64,000 bases of DNA from Deinococcus arboris (GCF_009755355.1 NZ_WQLB01000008.1:1-64000); one strand, 5' to 3'; positions 36,052 through 46,112 are shown, numbered from the stretch's first letter. A program made the numbers and translations. Notes: generated from the sequence alone by a model not told the origin.

Positions 36052-36768
36052 TTACCCCTTCTTCGGCTGGCTGGGCCGCACCTCCACCCGGCTGGGCAGC
36101 GTGCGGGCCGGCATCTTCAGCAGGTCCACCGTCAGCTGGGCCAGGTCTTCAGGCTGAATTTTCCAGGCGTCTTTCTGGTCGTCGGGCGTGTGGCCATTAA
36201 AGTGCGTGGCCACGCTGCCCGGCATGATCTGCGTCACCTTGATGCCCCGGTCGCGCAGGTCCAGCATCAGCACTTCGGAGAGGCCATTGAGACCAAACTT
36301 GCTGGCGTTGTAGGCGGCCCCGCCCGCAAACGGGTTCTTGCCCGCCAGGCTGGAGAGGGTGAAGATGTACCCGCCGCGCGCGGAGAGGGCCGGAATGGCG
36401 GCCTTGACCGTGTAAAAAGCGCCGCTGAGGTTGGTGTCGATCACGTCTTGCCACTGCTCGATGGTCAGGTCGGCCACGCTGGCAAAATGACCCACCCCCG
36501 CATTGACGAACAGGACATCCAGGCCGCCAAAAGCCTGAACGTGGGCGTCTACCGCCGCCTGTACCGCCTGCGGGTCTTTCACATCACAGGCCACGCCCCG
36601 TGCGCCTTCGCCTAAGGCGGCCGCCACCGCTTCGATCTCGGCCTGGTGACGGCTAGTGAGGGTCACGTGGTACCCCTCGGCCACCAGCGCGCGCGCCACC
36701 GCTTCGCCAATGCCCTTGCTGGCCCCCATAATAAAGGCGCTTTTCTGTGTGTTCGCCGTGTTGGTCAT
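36052..36768 (-). CDS. Short-chain dehydrogenase/reductase (SDR)
   Basis: A 238-aa classical SDR with GASKGIGEAV near 15-24, NAGVG, SSLAG (catalytic Ser) and YNASK (Tyr/Lys pair). Cytosolic oxidoreductase, substrate unknown. About the same length as the SDR at 234-950, but the two are distinct in sequence. The -10 box TAGCGT (plus-strand positions 36775-36780) lies six bases before ATG 36768. Confidence 0.9.
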   Translation of the reverse strand: MTNTANTQKSAFIMGASKGIGEAVARALVAEGYHVTLTSRHQAEIEAVAAALGEGARGVACDVKDPQAVQAAVDAHVQAFGGLDVLFVNAGVGHFASVADLTIEQWQDVIDTNLSGAFYTVKAAIPALSARGGYIFTLSSLAGKNPFAGGAAYNASKFGLNGLSEVLMLDLRDRGIKVTQIMPGSVATHFNGHTPDDQKDAWKIQPEDLAQLTVDLLKMPARTLPSRVEVRPSQPKKG

Positions 36769-36867
36769 GCGCGGACGCTAACACGACCCGGCGGCGCCGC
36801 AGTGTAGGGGCGCCGCCAGTCTGAAGAAAGCTCAGTCTGAAATCTGAAAAAGCCGAGAGGCGTTGCG

Positions 36868-36989
36868 GTTCCGTACTCACAGCGGAACTCAGCGTGGTTG
36901 AGGGGTATGATCCTCAGCCACGCTGAGGCAAACACAGTAAGTCTCTGTAAGAGACAGCGGCGAAAGTGGAGGGGCGTGGTTGGCCCCTC
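36868..36989. other. Run of four perfect or near-perfect hairpins (candidate structured RNA)
   Basis: Stems: GTTCCG/CGGAAC (36868-36888), a 16-bp stem with one G-T (36888-36927) and 8-base loop, GTCTCT/AGAGAC (36941-36955), and GAGGGGC/GCCCCTC (36969-36989). They fill the 299-base gap between two minus-strand genes. No ORF is present. Confidence 0.5.
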
Positions 36990-37067
36990 AATAGAACTGG
37001 CAGCCGCTGTCGGAGAAGCCGTGAAAAGCGCCGCTGCTGGACTTCCCCACACCCCACCTCCCGCCCC

Positions 37068-37523
37068 TTACGGCAGGCGCTGGGCCAGCTGGTCATACAT
37101 GTAGTTCACGAATTCCGCGCGGTAACGCAGCAGCACCGAGATACCAAACGATTCGTTCAAGACCACGTTCTGCCCTTCCGGCACCCGGAACTCCAGCCGC
37201 GCGCCCAGCTTGTTCCAGGGCACCAGCGAGCGCGGGGCCACAAACACGGGGCGCACCTGAATGGCTCCTGGCGCCGCCGCGTTGTCGGTGATGGTCGCCC
37301 TGGGATAACGGCGCTTGATGGCGCCGCCGCTGTCGCGTTTCATGGCCGCCAGGATGCTGGCGCGCTGCTCGGCACTCACAAGGTTCTGGTTGCCTTCAAT
37401 GACCGGGTCGAGAATCACGTAGGTGGCGGCGGCCAGGCGGGCACCTGTCCAGTTAGACGGCGCCGCCTGGGCAGAGGCAGCCGTCAGGCCCAGAGCGGCG
37501 GTGAGGGGCAAAAGCGTCTTCAT
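37068..37523 (-). CDS. Secreted hypothetical protein
   Basis: A 151-aa protein with a clear signal peptide (MKTLLPLTAALGLTAASAQA, cleaved after AQA). The mature part has no Cys and looks alpha/beta; I do not recognise the family. The start at ATG 37523 is chosen over ATG 37547 since it begins the signal peptide directly. Single-gene unit on the minus strand, divergent to mazG. Confidence 0.7.
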   Translation of the reverse strand: MKTLLPLTAALGLTAASAQAAPSNWTGARLAAATYVILDPVIEGNQNLVSAEQRASILAAMKRDSGGAIKRRYPRATITDNAAAPGAIQVRPVFVAPRSLVPWNKLGARLEFRVPEGQNVVLNESFGISVLLRYRAEFVNYMYDQLAQRLP

Positions 37524-37639
37524 GGGGACCAGTGCAACACACGCCACCTGACGCCGCGTGAAGTCCCCGTGAGGGTCACCGAGCGGCCGGCTGCCCCGAA
37601 AGGTGTTTTCTGCGTCGGCGCCGGGGACCAGCGGCCCAC

Positions 37640-37645
37640 TACAGT
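37640..37645 (+). promoter_or_regulatory. -10 box of a leaderless promoter for mazG
   Basis: TACAGT ends six bases before ATG 37652. Confidence 0.5.
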
Positions 37646-37651
37646 GGGGCC

Positions 37652-38290
37652 ATGCAAGACCTACTGAGCGTCATGCGGCGCCTGCGTGGCCCCGGCGGCT
37701 GCCCCTGGGATCAGGAGCAGACCCACGAGTCCCTGCGGCCCTACCTGCTGGAAGAAGCGGCTGAGGCCGCCGACGCTGTGGCCAGCGCAGACCGCACAGA
37801 ACTGGCCGACGAACTGGGTGACGTGCTCCTGCAGGTGGCCTTTCACAGCGTGATTGCCGAGGAAGAAGGCACCTTCGCCTATCCCGACGTCGAGCGCGCC
37901 ATCGTGGACAAGCTGGTGCGGCGTCACCCCCACGTCTTTGGGGACGTAGCAGTCACCGACAGTGCCGAGGTCGTGCGCAACTGGCAGGCCATCAAGGCGG
38001 CTGAGGGCGGAGCAACACAGGGCCAGCCCCGCCGGCCCTCGCAGCGGGTGCCCGCCGGGCTGGGCGCCCTGGCCCGTGAGGCGCAGGCGCAGCAGCTGGC
38101 GGGCACCGGGGCCGCTGACGCGCAGGCGACGGCCATCACCGACCTGACCCAGGCGGCGGCCACCCCCGAAGGCGTGGCCGCCGCCCTGGCCGCCGTGGTC
38201 ACGTGGGCCCGTGCGGCGGGCGTGGACCCCGAACTGGCCCTGCGCGACCACACCGCCGCCACCCTGCGTGCGCTGGACGGTAGCGCGTGA
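37652..38290 (+). CDS. mazG: Nucleoside triphosphate pyrophosphohydrolase MazG
   Basis: A 212-aa single-unit MazG protein hydrolysing NTPs to NMP and PPi, a house-cleaning enzyme. [20 protein letters not shown] begins the family signature; the metal site is [10 protein letters not shown] (ExxE) with [12 protein letters not shown] (ExxD). The C-terminal half is Ala-rich and less conserved. Shorter than the ~260-aa E. coli protein because the second MazG repeat is reduced. GTGA overlap couples it to the NUDIX gene. Confidence 0.92.
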   Translation: MQDLLSVMRRLRGPGGCPWDQEQTHESLRPYLLEEAAEAADAVASADRTELADELGDVLLQVAFHSVIAEEEGTFAYPDVERAIVDKLVRRHPHVFGDVAVTDSAEVVRNWQAIKAAEGGATQGQPRRPSQRVPAGLGALAREAQAQQLAGTGAADAQATAITDLTQAAATPEGVAAALAAVVTWARAAGVDPELALRDHTAATLRALDGSA

Positions 38291-38874
38291 CCGGCTTCCC
38301 TGCGCCCGACCCTCTGGACACCGCCCTGGCCGACCCCTGGGCCGCCTGGGTGGGGGGCCGCGAGCGCCGCACCCTGCATCTGCCGGATTACCGCCGAGCG
38401 GCGGTGCTGGTAGGCCTGACGCTAGAACCCAACCCGCGCGTGCTGCTCACGGTCCGCTCGGCCGAACTGCCCACCCACAAGGGGCAGATCAGTTTTCCCG
38501 GAGGCAGCCTGGAAGCGGGCGAGGATGTGGTGGCGGGCGCCCAGCGAGAGGCCGAGGAAGAGGTGGGCCTGGACGCGGCGCAGGTGCAGGTGCTGGGCAC
38601 CCTGGACGATGTGTTCACGCCTGTGGGCTTCCACGTCACTCCGGTGCTGGCGCGTCTTCCAGCCGAGCCCACGCTGACCCTCTCGGGCGAGGTGGCGCAG
38701 ATCCTGCTGCCCTCCCTGGCCGACCTGCGCGCGCTGCCGGTTCTCCGTGAAAGTCGCCGCCTCCCGGACGGCACCCTGGTCCCCCTCTACCGCTATCCCT
38801 GGCAGGGGCACGACATCTGGGGCATGACGGCGCGCGTGCTGCACGACCTGCTCACCCACGGCCCACAACTCTAA
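38287..38874 (+). CDS. NUDIX hydrolase, CoA-pyrophosphatase-like
   Basis: A 195-aa NUDIX enzyme. [20 protein letters not shown] joined to [11 protein letters not shown] gives the complete NUDIX box preceded by the Lx(T)xRS...HxGQxxFPGG signature of CoA diphosphatases (NudL/YeaB type). It likely trims CoA or another nucleotide diphosphate derivative. GTG 38287 overlaps the mazG stop, giving a two-gene nucleotide-cleaning unit. Confidence 0.9.
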   Translation: MTGFPAPDPLDTALADPWAAWVGGRERRTLHLPDYRRAAVLVGLTLEPNPRVLLTVRSAELPTHKGQISFPGGSLEAGEDVVAGAQREAEEEVGLDAAQVQVLGTLDDVFTPVGFHVTPVLARLPAEPTLTLSGEVAQILLPSLADLRALPVLRESRRLPDGTLVPLYRYPWQGHDIWGMTARVLHDLLTHGPQL

Positions 38875-38877
38875 AAA

Positions 38878-38901
38878 CACCCCTACCAGGTGGCAGGGGT
38901 G
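38878..38901. terminator. Bidirectional terminator between convergent genes
   Basis: CACCCCTACC pairs with GGCAGGGGTG (9 of 10) around AGGT. It lies four bases after the NUDIX stop and 17 bases from the convergent stop. Confidence 0.75.
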
Positions 38902-38917
38902 CGGGTGAAAGCTGGGA

Positions 38918-39940
38918 TTAGCGGGTAGGCGTAATCGTGATCTGGCCGTTCTGCGTCACGTTGTACGTGCTGCTGAAGGTGCGGTAGCCCGGCGCCACCA
39001 TGATGATCTCGTGGCTGCCACGCGACACGCGCACGTTCAGGACGCCGTTGCGGATGGTGCCGACTTCATCGCCGTCCACGAACACGCGGCCCGCCACGCT
39101 GCTGCGGATGGTGATGGTGTACTGGGTGGGCGCGGGGGCCGGGGCAGGCGTCACGGCCTGGGCGAACTCCACGTTCAGGTTGGTCGTGCTGCCGGCGCGG
39201 ATGGCCAGGGTGGTCGTGTAGTCACGGTAACCAGGGGCCTGGACACGCACGGGGTAGGTGCCGGCGCGCAGGTTGCTGTAGGTGACGTTGGCGCCGCCCA
39301 GTCGCTGTCCATTGAGGATCACGGTGGCGTTGTTCACGTTGGTGCCCACAAACAGGCTGCCAGTGGCCACGGGGTTACGGGCCGCCACAGTGTAGAAGGC
39401 GGTGTCGCTGACCCAGCTGTTCTGGGGCAGGGGGTTGACCACGATGCTCAGGGCCTGCGCCAGCCCTGCCTGGTTCTTGGCGTTCACGGTGGCAAACTGA
39501 TCCTGCGTGGTCTTAAAGGAGCTGATCTGGTCGAGATTCAGTTCCGTCAGGCTGGCCAGGGCCAGCACCTTGTTCTGGCCAATGGGGCCAGCCACGGTGT
39601 AATTGAAGTTGTCATCGGCCGAAGGGAAGGTCTTGGTGGTGCCGGCCTTCACGAAGTTGCTCTCGGACAGGCGGTTGGGCAGGATCTGGTCCACGCTGCC
39701 GTCGGGGTTCACGTTAAACAGGTAGACGTAAGCGTCCCGGTTGGCGCTGGCGCTGATAGAGATCTTGTCGCCCACGCGGTAGGCAGGGTTCTGGGCGCCG
39801 CTGGCGTCCTTGTCCACGCGCACGCTGACCTGCAGGTCCGGCTGGGTGGGGTTCACGATGATGCTCTGGGCGCTAATCTTGGGTGCCGCAGCGGCCGTGC
39901 TCAGCAGCAGGGCCGCAGGAATAAACAGGAACTTCTTCAT
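38918..39940 (-). CDS. Surface protein with DUF4384-like and PEGA domains
   Basis: A 340-aa exported protein, signal peptide [19 protein letters not shown]. Residues about 30-150 resemble DUF4384 ([41 protein letters not shown]). Two PEGA-type beta repeats follow ([19 protein letters not shown] and a copy [16 protein letters not shown]), separated by an Ala/Pro linker (APAPAPTQ). It probably sits in the Deinococcus cell envelope. Lower GC-skewed codon choice and many Asn/Thr residues, as is usual for exported proteins. GGAGGT before ATG 39940 is a strong ribosome site. Confidence 0.85.
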   Translation of the reverse strand: MKKFLFIPAALLLSTAAAAPKISAQSIIVNPTQPDLQVSVRVDKDASGAQNPAYRVGDKISISASANRDAYVYLFNVNPDGSVDQILPNRLSESNFVKAGTTKTFPSADDNFNYTVAGPIGQNKVLALASLTELNLDQISSFKTTQDQFATVNAKNQAGLAQALSIVVNPLPQNSWVSDTAFYTVAARNPVATGSLFVGTNVNNATVILNGQRLGGANVTYSNLRAGTYPVRVQAPGYRDYTTTLAIRAGSTTNLNVEFAQAVTPAPAPAPTQYTITIRSSVAGRVFVDGDEVGTIRNGVLNVRVSRGSHEIIMVAPGYRTFSSTYNVTQNGQITITPTR

Positions 39941-40176
39941 GTCGTACCTCCGAGAAGCAGCCTACGGGGGACAACATGACGCACCGTGAGCCAGATAGGG
40001 TGCTTTGTTAATGGTGCTTCAGGTCACCGTCAGAGAGGTGACGCCTGCCTGATGGACGCCGAAAACAGGCGAGCTGGGCGCACAAAAGAAGACAGTACGA
40101 AAGAGCTTTGCTTTGACATTGGTCTGGCGCCAGCATGGATGAGGCTGGCCAGGCCCGGAGCAGGCCCCAGCGTCCC

Positions 40177-41349
<1,173 letters not shown>

Positions 41350-41367
41350 GTCGGGGCCGAGGATAAC

Positions 41368-41410
41368 AGACCGCCCCCACCCGGCAGCCTGGCTCGGGTG
41401 GGGGCGGTCT
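41368..41410 (-). terminator. Terminator after the 3D-domain gene
   Basis: A perfect 15-16 bp stem (AGACCGCCCCCACCC against its complement at 41395-41410), directly before the next gene's promoter. Confidence 0.7.
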
Positions 41411-41417
41411 CTGGGGG

Positions 41418-41981
41418 TCAGCGAACGGCCGTAATACGAATCTGGCGCGCGCCCCAGTTCAGGGCCTCGGTACGGGTGGGCATCCAGATGTCCACGCTGT
41501 TGGTTTTGCGGGCTGCCATCGTGTCTTCCACCATAAAGACGCGCCCCCTGAGCATGGAGTTGTAGCGCCCACTCAGGTCTTCAATCGTGACGCGGGTGCC
41601 GTAGGGAAAGACGCGCAGCAGGTCGCGGGACAGGGCCACCACGCCGGGGCGGGTGCGGGTTCCGGTGGCTGTGATGAATGGGGTGGCGTCGGTCTGTCCC
41701 GGCACGCTGTTGTAGGCCGTGGAGCGCGCAATGGCCGTCTTGCCCCGGATAGGCGTCAGGGCCACGGGCTCGCGCACCGCCTGGGTGCTGGCAATAGCTG
41801 CGGCGCGGTTCTGGGCCGCCTGCTGCGCGGCACTGGGGGCGGCCGGCACAGCAGGGCGAACCGTCAGGGCGTCACGGACGGCGGCGGCGGCCACGCTACT
41901 GTCGGGCAGCGCGGGGGTGGCGCAGGCACTGCCCGCCAGCAGGGCGGCGGCGCAGATGGATTGAAAAATGGTGTAAGACAT
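41418..41981 (-). CDS. Secreted 3D (Asp-Asp-Asp) domain protein, possible lytic transglycosylase-like fold
   Basis: A 187-aa exported protein. Signal peptide about 1-21 with a Cys in AGSACATP that could be a lipobox; an Ala-rich linker; then the 3D domain from about 100: TAYNSVPGQTD, ITATGTRTRPGVVALSRD, FPYGTRVTI and VEDTM...NSVDIWM, which supply the conserved Asp residues. This double-psi barrel is shared with MltA-type wall enzymes. ATG 41981 has GGAG five bases upstream. Confidence 0.85.
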   Translation of the reverse strand: MSYTIFQSICAAALLAGSACATPALPDSSVAAAAVRDALTVRPAVPAAPSAAQQAAQNRAAAIASTQAVREPVALTPIRGKTAIARSTAYNSVPGQTDATPFITATGTRTRPGVVALSRDLLRVFPYGTRVTIEDLSGRYNSMLRGRVFMVEDTMAARKTNSVDIWMPTRTEALNWGARQIRITAVR

Positions 41982-42183
41982 GCACACTCCAACGAGCGCA
42001 GCGTCAAGGCACGCGCCCGGTTGTCGTCAGAAGTTGGGTTGGGAGCAGATGAAGCTCAGGTCTCTTCGTGCATGAGCGTAATGGGACGAGATGGCAGTTT
42101 TCTAAGAATTAGGCAATTTACCTCTCATTTTAATTTTAAAATTATCTGTAGATCAGTTCAAATTGACGGAGAAATCTCGGCAG

Positions 42184-42401
42184 AGAGACGGTCTCTAAAA
42201 TGAGACATGTTCTAATCGTCTCATTTAGTTTCTCATCGGAAACTGAGTTCTGGGTCGGCCAAGTGGCTTATTTCACGCTCGCCCAGCCAACCCATAGGCA
42301 GTAATAGGGTGCAGGCTGACACTTCAGACGTGAGACGGCCTGAGAGAGTCGCCAAGCTTCTGCTGACCGGGGGCTCAACTTCTCAGGCCGTCTCATTTTT
42401 T
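42184..42401 (+). ncRNA. Candidate plus-strand structured RNA in an AT-rich island
   Basis: The gap 41982-42417 is much more AT-rich than the window. It holds AGAGAC/GTCTCT (42184-42196), AAATGAGAC/GTCTCATTT (42198-42226), AGTTTC/GAAACT (42227-42244), and a 14-bp stem TGAGACGGCCTGAG with its complement at 42382-42395, followed by T6 on the plus strand. Both flanking genes are on the minus strand, so the terminator belongs to neither. It may equally be a MITE with 14-bp inverted ends. Confidence 0.35.
42331..42401 (+). terminator. Orphan plus-strand terminator (14-bp stem, T6)
   Basis: Arms 42331-42344 and 42382-42395, perfectly complementary, 37-base loop, then TTTTTT at 42396-42401. No plus-strand gene precedes it. 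Confidence 0.5.
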
Positions 42402-42417
42402 ACTCATTCAGAATTGA

Positions 42418-43758
42418 CTACGGTTGATCGTCTTTCTGATCGGGTACCGGCACCGCGCCCCAGCGCGAGAGTGTGTCTGCCGAAATGGCGCGGAACAGGG
42501 GGGCGGCCAGTTGTGAGCCGTGATACTCACGTTTGGCGCCCCGTACCATCACGGCAATCGTGATCCGCGGAGACTCGACGGGAAAGAAACCCGCAAACAC
42601 GCTGTCATACACCGTGCTGGAGTAGCGGCCGTCAATGACCACCTGCGCTGTACCAGTCTTGCCGGCCAGGTCGTAGCCTTTAATCGTGTTGGTCTCGATG
42701 CGCTCGATGACGCTCTTGAGCATGTGCCGGGTCTCGCGGGCCACCTCGGGGCGCAGGACATCGCGCTTTTCCATGCCAGCCTCGCCCTCGACCAGACGCG
42801 GCGAGATATAGCGGCCGTCATTGGCCAGCACGTTGAAGGCGGCGGCCAGTTGCAAGGTGGTGCTGCTCATGCCCTGACCAAAGGCGTTGGTGGCGCGCAC
42901 AAGGTCGCTCCAGCGGCTCAGGGGTTGCAGCTGTCCACTGGCGGCCGGCACGGTTGGCAGCGCGACCTCCTGCCCAAAACCGTACTGCTGGAGGTAACCG
43001 CGCATCTGCTCTTTGGGAAAGTGCTCGACGATATGGGTCATGCCCACGTTGCTGCTGTACTGCAGCACACCCACGGTCGAGAGGCTCTTGGGGTGCGCCA
43101 CGCTGTCGCCAATGCGGCTGCCCCAGCGCCCGCCTACAAAGCGGCTCATGGGGGTATCGTAGACCGTGCTGGGCGTGGTCAGCCTCTCGTTCATGGCGGC
43201 GGCGACCACCAGGGCCTTGACCGTGGACCCTGGCTCGAACCGGTCCAGAAAGGCCCGGTTGCGCCGCGCGCCCTCACTGTGGCTGCGCCAGGTATTGGGG
43301 TCAAAGGGCGGATAGCTGGCGGCGGCCAGCACGCGCCCGGTGCGCGTTTCCAGGACCACCACCGCGCCGTATTCCCCCTGATGCTCGGGCACGGCGCGGG
43401 CCAGCGCCGCCTCAGCCGAGGCCTGCACCCCGGTGTCAATGGTCAGTTTCAGGGGCTGCCCCGCCGTCAGTAGACCGTCGTAAGCGTGTTCCAGACCTTC
43501 CAAGCCCTCGGTGGCGCCCATCATGCCGATCAGCTGGCCGGCCAGGCTGCCCTGCGGGTAGACGCGCTTGCCTTTGACACTGGTGGCCAGCACCCGCCCG
43601 TCGGCCGACAGCACCGGGCCGCGCGCCTGCACGGCGGTTTGCCTTGCGGCCTGCGGCACGCCCCACTCCAGCTGGGCATACGCCCACACCAGGGTCAGGA
43701 ACATCAGCAGCGCCATGAAGCGCATGAAATAGGAGCGGTTACGAATCTTTACTTCCAA
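42418..43758 (-). CDS. ftsI: Division transpeptidase FtsI (penicillin-binding protein)
   Basis: A 446-aa class B PBP cross-linking septal peptidoglycan. One membrane helix at about 11-30, then a dimerisation domain and a transpeptidase domain: SxxK is Ser178-Thr-Val-Lys181 (EPGSTVKALV), SxN is SSNVGM, KTG is AGKTGTAQV. It is short for the family (usually 550-600 aa), with a reduced N-terminal pedestal. The start is TTG 43758, eight bases after GGAGGTG and overlapping the ftsL stop; longer frames run inside ftsL. Confidence 0.93.
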   Translation of the reverse strand: MEVKIRNRSYFMRFMALLMFLTLVWAYAQLEWGVPQAARQTAVQARGPVLSADGRVLATSVKGKRVYPQGSLAGQLIGMMGATEGLEGLEHAYDGLLTAGQPLKLTIDTGVQASAEAALARAVPEHQGEYGAVVVLETRTGRVLAAASYPPFDPNTWRSHSEGARRNRAFLDRFEPGSTVKALVVAAAMNERLTTPSTVYDTPMSRFVGGRWGSRIGDSVAHPKSLSTVGVLQYSSNVGMTHIVEHFPKEQMRGYLQQYGFGQEVALPTVPAASGQLQPLSRWSDLVRATNAFGQGMSSTTLQLAAAFNVLANDGRYISPRLVEGEAGMEKRDVLRPEVARETRHMLKSVIERIETNTIKGYDLAGKTGTAQVVIDGRYSSTVYDSVFAGFFPVESPRITIAVMVRGAKREYHGSQLAAPLFRAISADTLSRWGAVPVPDQKDDQP

Positions 43759-44156
43759 AGCGTCTTCACCTCCACGGTGCGGGCGGGGGGCGCCGCAACG
43801 GGCGCCGCCGGAACAGGCTGAAAGGTCGCGGTTTCTCTGGGCACGTCGGTCAGGCGGCGCATGCCGTTCTGGGCAGCCCAGTCCAGCAGGCGCCGCCGAC
43901 TTTCCAGGGTCTGAAGCTGCACTGACAGGTCTGCACTCTGGGTCGTCAGCGCCGCTTCTCTGGCCTGCGCCGCTTTCAGGGCTGGGCGCACGTCGCGCGT
44001 CAGGGCGCGCACGCTGACCAGGGCGGTCACCAGCGCCAGATAAATCAGGACGTAGCGCACGGCCCGCGCCCGCCAGGTGGGCAAGCTGGTGTCCAGCGCC
44101 GACCAGCGGGGGATATACCACGCCAGCGACCAGCTGCTGCCCTTCAGGCGCGTCAC
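43749..44156 (-). CDS. ftsL: FtsL-like divisome protein
   Basis: A 135-aa bitopic protein in the ftsL position of the dcw cluster. One membrane helix (AVRYVLIYLALVTALVSV, about 32-49) and a leucine/alanine-rich coiled coil (ALKAAQAREAALTTQSADL, then LQTLESRRRLLDWA) on the outer side, followed by a Pro/Ala tail. It would connect FtsB/FtsQ to FtsI/FtsW. FtsL sequences diverge widely, so the call rests on position and topology. GTG 44156 overlaps the rsmH stop (GTGA). Confidence 0.8.
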   Translation of the reverse strand: MTRLKGSSWSLAWYIPRWSALDTSLPTWRARAVRYVLIYLALVTALVSVRALTRDVRPALKAAQAREAALTTQSADLSVQLQTLESRRRLLDWAAQNGMRRLTDVPRETATFQPVPAAPVAAPPARTVEVKTLWK

Positions 44157-45085
44157 GCGGCCTCCACCTTCTCGGCGGCGCGCAGTTTAGCGCTGCGGGC
44201 GCGGGGATTCGTGGCCTGCTCGCTCTCGGCAGCCACCACCGGCCGTTTGGTGAGGGGGTGCAGGCTGGTGCTGCCCAGCAAGAAGCGTTTGACGATTCGG
44301 TCTTCCAGCGAATGAAAGCTGATCACGGCCAGACGCCCATTGGGGGCCAGCAGGGTCTGGGCAGCCTCCAGACCGTCCCGCAGCGCGCCCAGTTCGTCGT
44401 TGACGTGAATGCGCAGGGCCTGGAAGGTGCGCCGCGCCGGGTGGATGCCCTTGGAAAAGCCGGGGTAGGCCCGCTTCACGATGTCGGCCAGCTGCACGGT
44501 GGTCTCGATAGGCGCCTGCTCGCGCGCCCAGACGATGCCGCGCGCAATCCGGCGCGAGAGGCGGTCTTCGCCGTACTCGTAGATGATGGCGGCGAGGTCT
44601 TCTTCCTCGTAGGTATTCACTACATCGGCGGCGCTCTCGCCAGCCTGACTCATGCGCATGTCCAGCGGCGCCTCGGTGTGGTAGGAAAAGCCGCGCCCAG
44701 CGTCATCCAGCTGAAAACTGCTGACGCCGATGTCCAGCAAGATGCCGTCTACCTGGGTCACGCCCTGCGCGGCCAGCAGCGCCGTCATGTCGCGGTAGTT
44801 GCCCTGCAAGACGCGCAGGCGCTCTGGCTGGGCGGCGCGGGCACGTTCCAGCGCATAGGGGTCCTGGTCGATGCCATATACAGAGGCGCCTGCGGCCAGC
44901 AGCAGGCCCGTATGACCAGCGCCGCCCAGGGTGCCATCTACAAAGATCTTCCCAGGGGCTGGTTGGAGCGCTTCCAGAACCTCGGCAGCGAGCACGGGCA
45001 CATGAGAGAGAGGCGGCGGGGAGGCGAGTTCAGACAGAGCCGGGCTCTGGGTGGAATCAGGATCAGGAGACAGCTTGTCAGTCAT
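44153..45085 (-). CDS. rsmH: 16S rRNA m4C1402 methyltransferase RsmH (MraW)
   Basis: A 310-aa SAM-dependent enzyme. VDGTLGGAGHTGLLL is motif I, VYGIDQDPYA follows, LLDIGVSSFQLDD is the catalytic block, and RTFQALRIHVNDEL plus VISFHSLEDRIVKRF are family-specific. The C-terminal NPRARSAKLR is the usual end. An N-terminal extension of about 25 residues (Pro/Ser-rich) precedes VPVLAAEVL. ATG 45085 starts two bases after the mraZ stop. Confidence 0.97.
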   Translation of the reverse strand: MTDKLSPDPDSTQSPALSELASPPPLSHVPVLAAEVLEALQPAPGKIFVDGTLGGAGHTGLLLAAGASVYGIDQDPYALERARAAQPERLRVLQGNYRDMTALLAAQGVTQVDGILLDIGVSSFQLDDAGRGFSYHTEAPLDMRMSQAGESAADVVNTYEEEDLAAIIYEYGEDRLSRRIARGIVWAREQAPIETTVQLADIVKRAYPGFSKGIHPARRTFQALRIHVNDELGALRDGLEAAQTLLAPNGRLAVISFHSLEDRIVKRFLLGSTSLHPLTKRPVVAAESEQATNPRARSAKLRAAEKVEAA

Positions 45086-45087
45086 GG

Positions 45088-45516
45088 TTAGGCCACAAAA
45101 TTTGCCAGAAGGTCAGGTTTGGGTGGGTTGTTCTGGACGGCGCCAATGGCCGCGTCCCAGCGCGGCGGACTCCACAGTTCCAGGCGGCCTGGCGCGCCCG
45201 CCACGATGACCTCGCTCTCCAGGGCGGCAAAGCCCCTGAGGGTCTGCGGCACCGAGACGCGGCTCTGGTTGTCCAGCCGGGCCTTATTGGCCCCGGAATA
45301 GAAGAAGCGCACAAAGGCGCGCGACTCGGCGTCGGTGAGGGGCAGGCCCTCCAGCTGCTCTTCAACGCGCTTCCAGCTGGCCAGGGGAAACACGTACAGG
45401 CAGCCTTCCATACCGCGCGTCAGAATCATCCCGTCCTCCACGAATTCACGGAACGCGGGGGGCATGACCACGCGGCCCTTGTCATCAATGGTGTATGGGT
45501 ATTCGCCAAACGGCAC
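45088..45516 (-). CDS. mraZ: Transcriptional regulator MraZ
   Basis: A 142-aa AbrB/SpoVT-fold protein with two SWIM/MraZ repeats, each with DxxGR: YTIDDKGRVVMPPAFREFV and LDNQSRVSVPQTLR. It represses the dcw cluster and its own promoter. The start is GTG 45516 (then PFGEYPYTID), seven bases after GAGGAG; the longer frame from 45546 adds residues not seen in the family. The operator upstream is visible. Confidence 0.95.
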   Translation of the reverse strand: MPFGEYPYTIDDKGRVVMPPAFREFVEDGMILTRGMEGCLYVFPLASWKRVEEQLEGLPLTDAESRAFVRFFYSGANKARLDNQSRVSVPQTLRGFAALESEVIVAGAPGRLELWSPPRWDAAIGAVQNNPPKPDLLANFVA

Positions 45517-45619
45517 ACACGTCTCCTCTTTCCCACCCCGTCCCACCTGAGCGGTGGAGGCACTGGGCAGCCCACCTCAACCATGAACACGCGCTCAACG
45601 CCTTTTGGTTGATGGGGGG

Positions 45620-45670
45620 AGTGTAACAGCCGTTTCCACGAATTACCACCGATTCCCACCTGGCCTCCAC
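45620..45670 (-). promoter_or_regulatory. MraZ operator and mraZ promoter
   Basis: Read on the minus strand, four GTGG boxes (GTGGAG, GTGGGA, GTGGTA, GTGGAA) occur at spacings of 11, 10 and 10 bases (plus-strand positions of CCAC: 45667, 45656, 45646, 45636), followed by the -10 box TACACT at 45620-45625. Tandem GTGG repeats at helical spacing are the known MraZ binding pattern. Confidence 0.8.
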
Positions 45671-45755
45671 TTTTCCCCCACCGCATCCCCCCTCTCCCCA
45701 CGCCGGGCCTTCTGGCGGGACACGTGGCACCCCGCACCGGCCTAGCCTGAGGGAG

Positions 45756-46112
45756 ATGCGTTCTGTTCAGACTCTGCAAGTGGGCGCTGTGTTGGCAGCG
45801 CTGGCGGTGGCGCTGGGGGCTTTTGCGGCGCACGGCCTGGATGGCCGCCTGACCCCCGAACATCTGGCCACCTTTGAAACGGCGGCCCGCTACCAGATGT
45901 ACGCTGCCCTGGCGCTCCTGGCCCTGGGCACCCAGTCAGGACAACGCCGCGCTCCTATAGTGCTGCTGGCCGGGAGCGTCATTTTCAGTGGGAGCCTGTA
46001 TACCCTGGCGCTGAGCGGCATCAGCGTACTGGGCGCGGTGGCGCCGGTAGGCGGCCTCCTGCTGATCGTGGGGTTTGTGGTGGCAGCGATAGACGCCGGG
46101 AAGGGACGGTAA
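45756..46112 (+). CDS. DUF423 family membrane protein
   Basis: A 118-aa small integral membrane protein with four helices (about 8-26, 42-58, 65-85, 92-110). GALAAALAVALGAFAAHGL-like start and SGSLYTLAL match the DUF423/YgdD family; function unknown. A TAGCCT -10 box at 45743-45748 lies seven bases before ATG 45756. It is divergent to mraZ. Confidence 0.88.
   Translation: MRSVQTLQVGAVLAALAVALGAFAAHGLDGRLTPEHLATFETAARYQMYAALALLALGTQSGQRRAPIVLLAGSVIFSGSLYTLALSGISVLGAVAPVGGLLLIVGFVVAAIDAGKGR

Noticed and set aside
36868..36989. tmRNA gene near smpB
   Set aside because: No tRNA-like ends, no GTTC T-arm and no tag reading frame with a resume codon are present.
42184..42417. c-di-AMP (ydaO) riboswitch before the 3D-domain gene
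   Set aside because: Such genes often carry one in Firmicutes, but I find none of its conserved blocks on the minus strand.
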